From NCBI GenBank assembly GCA_029259915.1, contig JAJDED010000010.1, positions 1 through 64,000 on the forward strand: a stretch of 64,000 nt of DNA, written 5' to 3'. Under the pieces are notes generated by a model. That model was given only the letters and a program-made list of their open reading frames with translations. It had not been told where the DNA came from and searched no databases. Shown piece by piece: positions 26,214 through 35,618 of the stretch. How positions within the stretch are numbered: the stretch's first letter is position 1; the number at the start of each line of letters is the position of its first letter. Made by a program: the position numbers and the translations under genes. Source of the DNA: Planctomycetota bacterium (GTDB lineage: Bacteria; Planctomycetota; Planctomycetia; Pirellulales; Lacipirellulaceae).

Positions 26214-28670
26214 CTATTGCTGAACCATCGTCAGCTCCTGTTCGCCCAAGTCGATCGGCTCGTCGGTTGTTTCAGATTTTGATTCGGGTACTGTGACGCT
26301 TTGGTGGAGCAAACCAATCTGCTTCCACTGATAATTGTCGCCCGAGTAAGGCTCTTGGAGTTGCACAACCATTTGATACTGGCCGGGCAGAACGTCTCGG
26401 ATTTCGAATGTTCCATCCTCCGCTATGGCTGCGGCGTAGCTGCGGAAAAACTTTTGGACAGGTGGTTTGGCAGCAGGGTCCGGTTCCTGGCCGAACTGCG
26501 CGAGAGCCTTTCCTAATGCAACCAGTGGGTTGTTCCATCTCGGCCCGGACAGCTGCTCGTGAAATAGCACGAGGCCCATGTTCCAAGCGACTTGCCCTTC
26601 GTACTCGTCAGGCACGGTGAGATGGCCTTTCAAGGTACGTCCTGTGCCACCGATCTGTATTTGGGCAGTCTTCCCGGGTTCGAGAGTGACCTGCTGGGTG
26701 TGTGTCGTGGCTCCCATTTGAAAACGTTGTGCATCTCCGTAATTAATCGTTTTCCCCACGGTAAACGCACCTGCTCGAACTCGATCGAAAGAAAAAGATC
26801 CGTCGCCATTAGTTTGCGCGACATGGGACCAATAGACATTGGGTTGATTCGGTCTATGTTGCATAGGGATACTGAGCTGGATTTGCCCGTCTGGCAACGG
26901 CTCTTTGCCTTGCACGAGTTTTCCCTCGACGCGAGACCAAGGCGTCAGAGTAATCTCATTGGAATCTTCAAACGCCTGGCCTTCAATTTCGCTCCAACCC
27001 GACTCGTGCAAGAAAATCACCAGGAACTCGCTTTCGGGAAAGGGCAAAGTGAATCGACCCTCAGCATCCGCGAGTACATTTCCTGCACCGGAGTTCTGAA
27101 TTTGTTTCCCATTGCTAATTTGCAAGTGCTGGTTAGAGACCGCCATCAAAACCGCCGTGCCTGCGGCTGGCTCTCCCGTCGGAGTTTTTACCAGGCCACT
27201 GGGGCCTGAACCCGCTTCCAATTCGAAGTCGATGGTTACTTCTCCCTCGTCGGTCTTGATCATCCGCGAGACGCCTGGTCGGTAGCCCTCGGCTTCGATT
27301 CGCACCAAATGGCCGAAGCGGGGTTCGGAAAACGTAGTGCGATACTCGCCGCCTTGACCGGACTGAACGTTATAACGTTCCCAATGGAGATTCTGGTTCG
27401 ATTCATTCCAACGAATGCCTTGTACGATGTTGAATTTTTCAATCGCTTTGCCGGTCTCGGAGTCGACAACTTTGCCCTGCACGACCAGAGGATTGGGCAT
27501 GACAATAACGTGTTCGTCGGCTTGCGCGATCAGTTTTTGATTGCGCACTGACACATGGCCCTGCTTAAAAATGGCAAATTCAATTTCATCCGCGGGCATG
27601 CTATCCGATTCCCAGATTCCGGACGAATCTGTCATAAACCTTGGCATGACCCCACCACCCCCACTCACGGTACGGTGGCCGCGCCATGAATCTGGCGCTA
27701 TCCAGACACTCGGAATTGGCTGGCCATCGGGATCGGTAACACGAACGCGAATGCTGTGGCCTGGCTCCAGTTCGAGATCAATCGGCTCCATGTCATGCTC
27801 GGCCGTAACCATCCGTAAGTCGGGAGCCCAATGCTCGGCATAAACAGTAAGCACGCCGTTTCCAGCGGGAACATTTTTCAGTGCATACTCCCCGTTTTCG
27901 TTCGAATCCACCACTTGAGAAGTGCCCCCAAATTGGCTCGATCCCACCGACACCTTGGCGCCGGCAATCGGCTGACCCTCCGGATCCGACACTTTGCCGC
28001 GAATCTCGATCCCTTTTTTCAAAACCAATACATGGTCCAACGACAAGAGTTGATCCCACGTGGCCCGATGTCGGCCGTTAGCCGTGTCCTCGATATAGTC
28101 TGTATGCTGAAGTCGCAGTTGGATTTGCAGCTCGTTCTCGGGGGCCGACTCGTTACGCCAGCGCCCCTCGCTATCGGTAGTGCCAATCACGCCGTTAAGC
28201 CACGGTCGCAACTCTCCTGGCTTGTCATTTCTCGACGAGGTGACAGCCTGGATTTCGACGCCCTCGATTGGATTGCCGTCTTCGTCGTGAACAATGCCGC
28301 CGATCGTGGTCCCTTTGGCGACGGGAATCGTAAACTTGGTGGGCAGCTTATCGCTTTTTCCCCAACGAGCACCAAGTGCTGCGTAGCCGTCTTCGCGTAC
28401 GGTGAGCGTAAGGCTGCTTTCCAGTTGGCTCGGCACATTGAACGAAACGATTCCCTCCTCGTCGGTCATAAGCGGAAATTCCATGCCATCGATCGAAACT
28501 TCGACATTCGCGTCAAGCAGTGGCTTGCCGTCCGGATCGAGCACGGTGATTTCGAGGAATCTAAAACCACCGATTTCTTCGAGTTGAGCCGGGGCCGTGG
28601 AATCCATCAGCAGAGTCGTCAGCGCGAGGACAACGCAGAATAGGTGATGACTGGAACGCATGTTTTGCAT
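26214..28670 (-). CDS. Secreted carboxypeptidase-regulatory-like repeat protein
   Basis: The 818-aa exported protein (signal peptide ending near STAPAQ) is built from repeated beta-sandwich modules of the CarboxypepD_reg/transthyretin-like type. Each has a phrase such as DPDGKPLLDANVEV, DEDGNPIEGVEI, DPEGQPIAGAKVSV or DPDGQPIPSVWI, followed by T/D-x-x-G-x-a-FSFDRV-like strands. At least six modules are visible. No catalytic domain is seen. Such proteins are thought to be cell-surface or envelope scaffold proteins. It lies between the large coiled-coil membrane protein and the squalene-repeat pair with gaps of 47 and 35 bp. Confidence 0.82.
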   Translation of the reverse strand: MQNMRSSHHLFCVVLALTTLLMDSTAPAQLEEIGGFRFLEITVLDPDGKPLLDANVEVSIDGMEFPLMTDEEGIVSFNVPSQLESSLTLTVREDGYAALGARWGKSDKLPTKFTIPVAKGTTIGGIVHDEDGNPIEGVEIQAVTSSRNDKPGELRPWLNGVIGTTDSEGRWRNESAPENELQIQLRLQHTDYIEDTANGRHRATWDQLLSLDHVLVLKKGIEIRGKVSDPEGQPIAGAKVSVGSSQFGGTSQVVDSNENGEYALKNVPAGNGVLTVYAEHWAPDLRMVTAEHDMEPIDLELEPGHSIRVRVTDPDGQPIPSVWIAPDSWRGHRTVSGGGGVMPRFMTDSSGIWESDSMPADEIEFAIFKQGHVSVRNQKLIAQADEHVIVMPNPLVVQGKVVDSETGKAIEKFNIVQGIRWNESNQNLHWERYNVQSGQGGEYRTTFSEPRFGHLVRIEAEGYRPGVSRMIKTDEGEVTIDFELEAGSGPSGLVKTPTGEPAAGTAVLMAVSNQHLQISNGKQIQNSGAGNVLADAEGRFTLPFPESEFLVIFLHESGWSEIEGQAFEDSNEITLTPWSRVEGKLVQGKEPLPDGQIQLSIPMQHRPNQPNVYWSHVAQTNGDGSFSFDRVRAGAFTVGKTINYGDAQRFQMGATTHTQQVTLEPGKTAQIQIGGTGRTLKGHLTVPDEYEGQVAWNMGLVLFHEQLSGPRWNNPLVALGKALAQFGQEPDPAAKPPVQKFFRSYAAAIAEDGTFEIRDVLPGQYQMVVQLQEPYSGDNYQWKQIGLLHQSVTVPESKSETTDEPIDLGEQELTMVQQ

Positions 28671-28717
28671 GGTTTTTGACTCAAAAAGGGTAAGATTCTG
28701 TCATCAAAAAATGCTTT

Positions 28718-31700
28718 TTATTTTGAATTCGCTTTTTCGTCGGAAGCACCGCTGATCTGCCGGAAATATTGCTCGATAGCCCGACGATACCGTTCCGGCG
28801 GGGCCGTGTTGCGACCTTGCTGAAGATCATCTCCCAGCCGCGATACAAGGCGGTTCCAGTCGACGATGGCTCGTGCTGGTGTAGATGGTTTGACGACAAG
28901 CTGGGTTTCCGATTCTTTCATGGCGCGCGCTAGTGCTTTTCGAAATGCCTTTTCGATGGCTCGCTGCCGTCTCAATTGTTGCTCGCGGAATTTATTCATA
29001 AGCACCTGGTTCTGATAGTTGCCGATCGAGCCGCTGCCCATTCCGTCGCGCATCCAATCGTCAACAATTTGTAAATTGGAGGGGCGATTGGGAATCCCAA
29101 GAATATCGCTAATCGATAGTTCCTGCTCGAGCGCTGCCAACAACTCATCAAGAGTGGGATCGTCCAAGAGACTCGCAATCGGGTCTTGGACAGGAAACTT
29201 ATCCAGCTCGATAATCACCAACTCGATCATCGCATCGTATTCTTTTTCCGCTAATTGCAGTGCTTCTAGCGCAGCTTCCTGTCGCGAGATCGCGCTCGGC
29301 AACTTATTTCGGCGCAAACCATAAACGGCAGCAAGCTGGTTGGGCACGGCTTGTTCGTCGAGTGTCGCAAGTAAACTTCGAGCCTTCTCAGCAATGGGCA
29401 ACGGCAACGTGCCATCCTGAATTCGCAAGGTTACTGATAGCTGCTGTTCGAGGTCTGCAAACTTGCCCGCCAAACGGTCGGTGGCTAGGACTAACTGATG
29501 CTGTTCGATTTCCGCGGCTCGATGATATTCGCCCGATTGATGGTATTTGAGTTGCCGAATCCAGGCAGACGTTTTTTCGACAAGCCGTCGTGTTTCGAGT
29601 AGGCGATTCGTGGCGAATCCCGCGATTTCAATCTGCTCATCGCGCGCGCCAATTTGGTTCAACACAACTTCCAGACGATTGAATTGATCGTAAAGTCGCT
29701 CGGCGTCTGCCACGATCACATCCAGAGCCTCCATCCCTTGTGTGGTATCGGTTTCGCTCGGCTCTGGAGTCTCCTCGTCTGAGGAGGCTGCATCTTGCGC
29801 TGTCGGCGGAGGAGTTCCCGTTTGTTGGCCAGCAAATTTTCCTGCGCTTGCACTCACCTCTTGCGTCGCCACGGCAATCTGTTGAAGCAATTTGTCGGTC
29901 GTAAGCAGCTCGGCATCCTGGGTATTGCGGTTGAGTGGCAACCAAATTTCAAACCGATCGTGCAAGTCGGCTGCCTCGATCGCAATTGATTCAATTCCGT
30001 TGACGTGCCGTTGAAGTAGGATGGCTGCCAATTCGGTCCGGTGCGCTTCTTCGACAACGTCCCAAGATTTCGACTTTCGGTTTACGATCCTATGTTGTTC
30101 GGCCAAGTCGGCAAGTTCGAAGCGGAGCACCCGAGTCCGATTCCGCTCGGCATCGAGAAATCGCCGCAACAAACGCGGATCATCAGCCAGCAGGCGTGCT
30201 AATTCGGCACGCATTTTGTTCCGCATTTCGAGGACTTCTTTGAGACGAGCCAGATATTCTTCATCGAGATCAAATTCCACCATCTTGCGCGAGTAAGGGC
30301 TAGAATCGCCCTCTTCTCGCATGAGGGCGAGAGAGTTCTCGACGTAGATCTGGTACATCTTCTTGATCGCATCAATCGTTTCAGCAAGCGCATAGTCGCG
30401 ACGTGCCCGTTCAAACTGACCGGTCAGGCGCTCCAACAGCTCGCGTGCTCGGACCGTTTGTTGCCAACCGGTTCGGATGGCCTCGATTCGGCTCTCGTCT
30501 TCGGTCTGCAATGCCTTCCAAAAATCTTTTCGAGCGGGATAAATGTGAGCCTGGCTAATGTCAAGTAGCTGGAGTCCGATAAAAGAATACAAGGTGTCCC
30601 GAGTACGGTAATGCAGTTTGTCGACAACATTCAAAGCAGACGCGACTTGCGCTTCCGCATTGTTCATATCGCGATAGTACTTGTCCAACCACTTGGGGTT
30701 CTTTTCTATCTCATCAAGAACACTGCGTGAAAGTTGCTGTGCCTTGCCAAGAGCAATGTCGATTCGCTCTAAGTCCGGAGCAATCTCAATCTCTAGCTGG
30801 AGTCGCTGCTGGCCAATGAAGTTCAAAACTGATTCATCGACCGTCAACCGCATGCGCTGGCTTGTGGTGGACTGGGCCTGGGGAAACTCTAGGTAACCTG
30901 TTTTGATTTGCGACGACGAGTTCGACCCTGGATCGGCAGAGGTGTTTATTTCATTCTCCCCTGAACGAGAGGATCGCGGCATAGTGGATGCCACTTCGGA
31001 GGAATTTGGAACTGATTCTTGCGCGAGTTTCTCCGTCGACGCCGATGGATCGGCACTCGGACGATCTGACTGTGCCAGCTTTGTTTCTTGAGCGTCACGA
31101 GCTGATGAGTTAGCCGCATTTCGCGGTGCGGATGGCGTCTGGGCTTCGGTCACGGATTCGAGATTTTCGGTCGCGCTTGCCTTATTCTCTGTAGAGCTAC
31201 CGTCAGGCATGTTTTCAGTTTGGCTAGCTGCTTCGACATTTTTCGCTGCACCACGATCTTCGCTCACGCGGATTGCAAAACTTAGCTGAGATCCATCATC
31301 AAGATCGAATTGCGAAAGATCGAGATCAACCGTCCCACGGATTTCGGTCTTCCCCTGTTGTTCGCCCAGGGGGATCGGCAGGGTTGCTAGTGGCAAAGGA
31401 TCGCCATCCATCGCCAAGCGTTCGTCGAACACAAGCAACTCAGCACTTCCTAGTCCGATGTCGTCCTTAGCTGAGAACGTAATTGGAATCGTATCATCGG
31501 GGAGCACCGCAAGCTGGTCGTTGGGCTTGAGAATTTTGACCACGGGTGGCGCATCTTCACGACATACGACTTTGCATGTCGGTGGCCTGCTGTTCGTCAA
31601 CCCGTGCGATTCGGTGAGAACCGGCGACATGGCAAAGCTCTCTTCTAGCGTGGTCTCCCAACGATACCACCCCTGTTCATCAACGGTGAGCAATTCACTT

Positions 31701-32734
31701 CGATCTCCACCAAACTGCAGCTCCACATTTTCGACGCTATCTTTTGGATGAATTGCCAACTGCAGAAGGCTGCCTTTCAACGTGGAAATTTTACGCGGAA
31801 ATTTATGTAGCTGATTCGACTCTTGGCGGGTATACGCGGGAGGGACCACGGTGAGTTGGACTTCGCCAAGTTGTGGCCGATCAGCGACCTCGACGCTGTA
31901 CCAGGGAGTTTGACCGTCTCCTGCTTGCAATCGGTAGCGCAGCGGTACATTGATCGAGCGAATCCGATGAGAGAGATGCTTTGCCTCGTCGCCTTTGGGT
32001 AATAGGGTTACCAATTGCGAATCGCTCCCATCCGGTTCTAAGGTAAGCGTGGCATGCCTCACGAGTGTGCCTTCCATTTGGGCGGTGATTTTGAGTGGCT
32101 CGCCGCGGGCTACGACAACATTTCCTGGCACTTCGACAAACTCGGTCGCTGAAATCGAGGAGGTAGGTGCCCAAAAACGGCGTAGCAAAACGGACGTCCG
32201 ATGCGCGTCCAGTACGGCTGCAACTCCTAGTACTGCCGTGATTGCAGTCAAACCCCACAGTACGTGAATCAATCCCTCGAGCGAGACCACTTTCTCGGGA
32301 TCAACGCGCGGACTCCAACTTGAGGCTTCTTGGGCAACTTTTCGATACATTGCCGGATGCACGTTTTTGGCATGGGGTGAAGTGGACAATTGTGCAATCG
32401 TTGACCACCGCTGTTCAAGCTGGGGGATCCCTCGGTCGACGTCACTTGCCGCGCGGCGAATCTGCCGCGATTGGCGCCAAGCTGTCATACCCCAGATGCA
32501 AAATGTCACTCCGGCAGCCGTAAGTGCCGAATAGGTTAATGCTATCCTCCATTGCGAATCGTAGAGTGTTGCTAACCAATCCACGAGCATCGCCAACGCC
32601 ATTGCAGCCATCAACACCACCACTGCCGCAACAAGTGCTGTACTGATGCGAACCTTAAGTGTTCGTCCTTTTACAGCGTTGAGTTTATCCATGACGGCAT
32701 GGGGTACCACGACATGTTGTTGTCGCTGAGTCAT
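28718..32734 (-). CDS. Large DUF4175-like membrane protein with coiled coils
   Basis: The 1338-aa protein has two hydrophobic helices near residues 28-85 and one near 160-180, then a long extracytoplasmic part. Residues 190-440 contain immunoglobulin-like strands (FVEVPGNVVVARGEPLKITAQM, PPVVKILKPNDQLAVLPDD). A low-complexity Ser/Ala/Glu-rich linker lies at about 505-620. Helical, coiled-coil-prone segments fill most of 640-1240. The arrangement resembles DUF4175 proteins that accompany MoxR/BatA clusters. It probably serves as an envelope-spanning scaffold. It is 55 bp after the vWA-type protein gene. No enzymatic motif is evident. Confidence 0.68.
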   Translation of the reverse strand: MTQRQQHVVVPHAVMDKLNAVKGRTLKVRISTALVAAVVVLMAAMALAMLVDWLATLYDSQWRIALTYSALTAAGVTFCIWGMTAWRQSRQIRRAASDVDRGIPQLEQRWSTIAQLSTSPHAKNVHPAMYRKVAQEASSWSPRVDPEKVVSLEGLIHVLWGLTAITAVLGVAAVLDAHRTSVLLRRFWAPTSSISATEFVEVPGNVVVARGEPLKITAQMEGTLVRHATLTLEPDGSDSQLVTLLPKGDEAKHLSHRIRSINVPLRYRLQAGDGQTPWYSVEVADRPQLGEVQLTVVPPAYTRQESNQLHKFPRKISTLKGSLLQLAIHPKDSVENVELQFGGDRSELLTVDEQGWYRWETTLEESFAMSPVLTESHGLTNSRPPTCKVVCREDAPPVVKILKPNDQLAVLPDDTIPITFSAKDDIGLGSAELLVFDERLAMDGDPLPLATLPIPLGEQQGKTEIRGTVDLDLSQFDLDDGSQLSFAIRVSEDRGAAKNVEAASQTENMPDGSSTENKASATENLESVTEAQTPSAPRNAANSSARDAQETKLAQSDRPSADPSASTEKLAQESVPNSSEVASTMPRSSRSGENEINTSADPGSNSSSQIKTGYLEFPQAQSTTSQRMRLTVDESVLNFIGQQRLQLEIEIAPDLERIDIALGKAQQLSRSVLDEIEKNPKWLDKYYRDMNNAEAQVASALNVVDKLHYRTRDTLYSFIGLQLLDISQAHIYPARKDFWKALQTEDESRIEAIRTGWQQTVRARELLERLTGQFERARRDYALAETIDAIKKMYQIYVENSLALMREEGDSSPYSRKMVEFDLDEEYLARLKEVLEMRNKMRAELARLLADDPRLLRRFLDAERNRTRVLRFELADLAEQHRIVNRKSKSWDVVEEAHRTELAAILLQRHVNGIESIAIEAADLHDRFEIWLPLNRNTQDAELLTTDKLLQQIAVATQEVSASAGKFAGQQTGTPPPTAQDAASSDEETPEPSETDTTQGMEALDVIVADAERLYDQFNRLEVVLNQIGARDEQIEIAGFATNRLLETRRLVEKTSAWIRQLKYHQSGEYHRAAEIEQHQLVLATDRLAGKFADLEQQLSVTLRIQDGTLPLPIAEKARSLLATLDEQAVPNQLAAVYGLRRNKLPSAISRQEAALEALQLAEKEYDAMIELVIIELDKFPVQDPIASLLDDPTLDELLAALEQELSISDILGIPNRPSNLQIVDDWMRDGMGSGSIGNYQNQVLMNKFREQQLRRQRAIEKAFRKALARAMKESETQLVVKPSTPARAIVDWNRLVSRLGDDLQQGRNTAPPERYRRAIEQYFRQISGASDEKANSK

Positions 32735-32789
32735 GATTGGGCTCCCAAATTAACAGTGGCGGGTAGTCGATTTTTTCTTCACGGGACAA

Positions 32790-35597
32790 TTACACCAGCC
32801 CCTTGCGTTTCCGAACGATCCACTCGATGAATAAACAACCTAGAACGATCCAAAGATTCCCCCATCGATTCCATAAGGGGGTTCGGTGGATCGTTTCGTT
32901 TACCTCGGGGGATAGCGACGCCAATCGCAAAACTTCGCCGATTGCCGTGGGGGGGACAACTTGCCCGCCGGTAACCTGTGCGATCTGCTCTAAAAGTGGC
33001 TGATTGCAACTGGTATCCAACATTTCGATATTGTCGGATTGTTCGATCGTTATCAATCGACGAACGATCTCGTGATCGTCTGCCGAAGCTAACTTTTCGG
33101 CGACATCACCCGTGGCAACGAGTTCGTAAACCCCTGGTCGCAGGTTTTCTAACGTATTGAAATACCGACCGGCAATGTCGGAATCGGGCTCTAATTCGAC
33201 GGTGGTCACTTCACCCTCAAGCATCCTCACTTCGACCATGAGCGACTCCCCTGCAACGGGGCGTCCTGTTTCGTCTTTCAGCCAAGCAGTAATTTCAATC
33301 GGTTCGTGAACTTGATAGCGAGTTTGATCGGTGACGAGGCGTAAAAGTTCTGATCCGCTTCCGATATTGGACGAAGTCACCCATCGCAACATTTGCCCCC
33401 AGAATCGGTGGTGCATTCGATCACCGCGGCGAAATCTTAGCACCCAAGTTTGAGGTGCTGAGAGATACACGACCCGTCCACCACCGACTTGATGCCAACA
33501 GAGAAATGCCTTTTGGTCTTCTCGAGAAGATTGCTCATCAAAAACAACCGCCTTTGCAGTTGGTTGGGCACGCAGAAGCGTTCGCGCTGTCGATTTGGGA
33601 AAGCAATAGGTCGACAAGCGATGAATCGGTTTCCGCCGATAAATATTGACCCATGCAGCTTCGCTGGCAACTACGGAGTCTTCGATGGCAGTCGCGCTGT
33701 GCAATCGTCCTTCGTCGGTCAGCGCTACCTCGTAGGACTCGGCAAATGGTTTTCCAGCACTCTCTTCGACCGGTAGCAAATCGATCAGCGGCTGTCCCGA
33801 AAATCGCTTGGGCATGTGGTTTTGGCCAGCAATTACGATCGCATGCCCATGTCCTTGCTGGACATACTCCGCCAAGGACTCCTGACTTGCACGGCTCAAT
33901 TGTTGGGGGCTGAGGTCGCCCAAAATTACGACATCGTAGACGGACCAATCCTCAACACGCCGCGGCAATCTTGGGTTCACCGCCATGGCCCCAGTACCAC
34001 GAAGCCTGGGATGGAACAGCAGTTCATCAAATTCGACATGGCTATCACGGCGAAATAACTGTTGCAGATAACGATACTCCCATTGCGAAACGCTATCTGC
34101 AATCAAGATGCGCAGCTTATCGCGCACGACCTCCCAAGATAGAGGAACGACATTATTGGTTACACTTGCCTCTTCTTCCACCGGTTCGACCGACAACTCG
34201 TATTCCTGCCAACCTATCTCCTCAGCCGACACTCGAAACTGTACACGGCGATCGAGTCGCTCGCTATCGAATTCCAAAACATGGCGATCGATCTCTTTGC
34301 CATCATGGCGTAACACCACGTCGGTACTCATCCCGTCGCAGTCATAGGCTGTAACAATCGCCTCGATAATTCCCGAGTCCTTCTCAATGATTGTGGCAGG
34401 TGCTTCCACACGATGGAGGCGAATATCGCGTATCGTTTCAGAGTTGCCGATGGGCACGACATAGATCGGCAGATCAATCAGTTCGCCTGCCACTTCTTGC
34501 GGGGCTGGTACTTGCGGGTCGTTATGATGCCCATCGGAAAGAATCACCGCCAATCGAGTCGAATCAGCAGTGCGGTCTTTCGAAAGTTGCTTTAGCACAT
34601 TGGTCAGATTTGTCACGCGGTGATCATTTGCGACTTCTGCTTTCGGCGCAAATTCTGCTGCATCGGTCCAGCCGACGCCTGCAGCAACTGGTTGCAAGCG
34701 CTCATCAAACTGAAAGCGGCGAATTCGCACCGTGCCAGCCAGATCAGAGAGCACCTCTTCTTCAAGGACATCAAGGACTCGAGTGGCAAGCTGACGCCTT
34801 GTAAACGGTTCTGACTCATCTTCAGCATTGGCAGTGACCAAACTATCAGCAATGTCGCTGCCAAGACGAGTGATGCGTCGTTGTGCTCGTTGGATGCCAT
34901 CGCTTATCGCATCTAAGGAGGTCGTTATGTCTGCTGCGACAACGTTGTCTGCATCGTCCAATGTCGTGAGTAAATCCTCCAGCGTCTCGAGAACCGATTC
35001 GGTCAGTTGTGCTTCGATTTGCGCTATCTGTTCGAGAAAAACAGTTTGCGCAGAATCGAGATTTTCCTCGACCTGAATACAAAGTTCTACCGCTCGCTGA
35101 ACGGCAGTTTGAGCTTCCGCGAGTGTTCGCTGGATTTTCCGAAGGGGCCGATGCTCTTCGAGCTGTTGTTGAGTTTTTTCGCAGGCGTGTTTCGCTAGAC
35201 TAATTGCAACACGGGCTCGGTCGCACTCCGACAAAGCATCCTTGCCTTCCTCCTGGTTAATCGCCAACTGCCAGCGCAGCGAGGTCGTAGGCTCAGGAGG
35301 ATCGAAAATTTCCATACTCTGACTCGCATCGGAGAGAATGGCAATCGATTGTGTTGCGGTGGTTAACTCAATGGTCTCCTTGGTGGGGCCCACGACCATC
35401 CACAGGGCAACTCCAACAGCAATCATCCTCAAGGTCCAGAAAACAATCGCCCAGCCCGTTCCGACGGCATCTCGATATCGCCAAAGCATCCAAGCTGCCA
35501 TCGCTGCTAGAAACAGCGCCAGCGCAATAGCCGTCGAGACTCCCAGGGCCCCTTCGAAAACGAAGTGTTCAGAAGTAATGAAATGATCCTTAGGCAT
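32790..35597 (-). CDS. Membrane-anchored vWA-type protein (planctomycete glutamine-amidotransferase-like fold)
   Basis: The 935-aa protein has two N-terminal transmembrane helices (about 20-40 and 48-68). A vWA-like segment follows: SIAILSDASQSMEIFD has the DxSxS metal-site motif and RLAVILSDGHHND a second conserved strand, separated by a long coiled-coil insert (about 120-280). The middle section with LRILIADSVSQWEYRYLQQLF and a VVILGDLSPQQL strand resembles class I glutamine-amidotransferase-like domains found in this family. A single helix lies at the very C-terminus (IVLGCLFIEWIV). It likely works with the MoxR ATPase and the BatA-like partner next door in envelope assembly. Confidence 0.75.
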   Translation of the reverse strand: MPKDHFITSEHFVFEGALGVSTAIALALFLAAMAAWMLWRYRDAVGTGWAIVFWTLRMIAVGVALWMVVGPTKETIELTTATQSIAILSDASQSMEIFDPPEPTTSLRWQLAINQEEGKDALSECDRARVAISLAKHACEKTQQQLEEHRPLRKIQRTLAEAQTAVQRAVELCIQVEENLDSAQTVFLEQIAQIEAQLTESVLETLEDLLTTLDDADNVVAADITTSLDAISDGIQRAQRRITRLGSDIADSLVTANAEDESEPFTRRQLATRVLDVLEEEVLSDLAGTVRIRRFQFDERLQPVAAGVGWTDAAEFAPKAEVANDHRVTNLTNVLKQLSKDRTADSTRLAVILSDGHHNDPQVPAPQEVAGELIDLPIYVVPIGNSETIRDIRLHRVEAPATIIEKDSGIIEAIVTAYDCDGMSTDVVLRHDGKEIDRHVLEFDSERLDRRVQFRVSAEEIGWQEYELSVEPVEEEASVTNNVVPLSWEVVRDKLRILIADSVSQWEYRYLQQLFRRDSHVEFDELLFHPRLRGTGAMAVNPRLPRRVEDWSVYDVVILGDLSPQQLSRASQESLAEYVQQGHGHAIVIAGQNHMPKRFSGQPLIDLLPVEESAGKPFAESYEVALTDEGRLHSATAIEDSVVASEAAWVNIYRRKPIHRLSTYCFPKSTARTLLRAQPTAKAVVFDEQSSREDQKAFLCWHQVGGGRVVYLSAPQTWVLRFRRGDRMHHRFWGQMLRWVTSSNIGSGSELLRLVTDQTRYQVHEPIEITAWLKDETGRPVAGESLMVEVRMLEGEVTTVELEPDSDIAGRYFNTLENLRPGVYELVATGDVAEKLASADDHEIVRRLITIEQSDNIEMLDTSCNQPLLEQIAQVTGGQVVPPTAIGEVLRLASLSPEVNETIHRTPLWNRWGNLWIVLGCLFIEWIVRKRKGLV

Positions 35598-35618
35598 ATT
35601 TTTTTCTTCGTGAGGAAA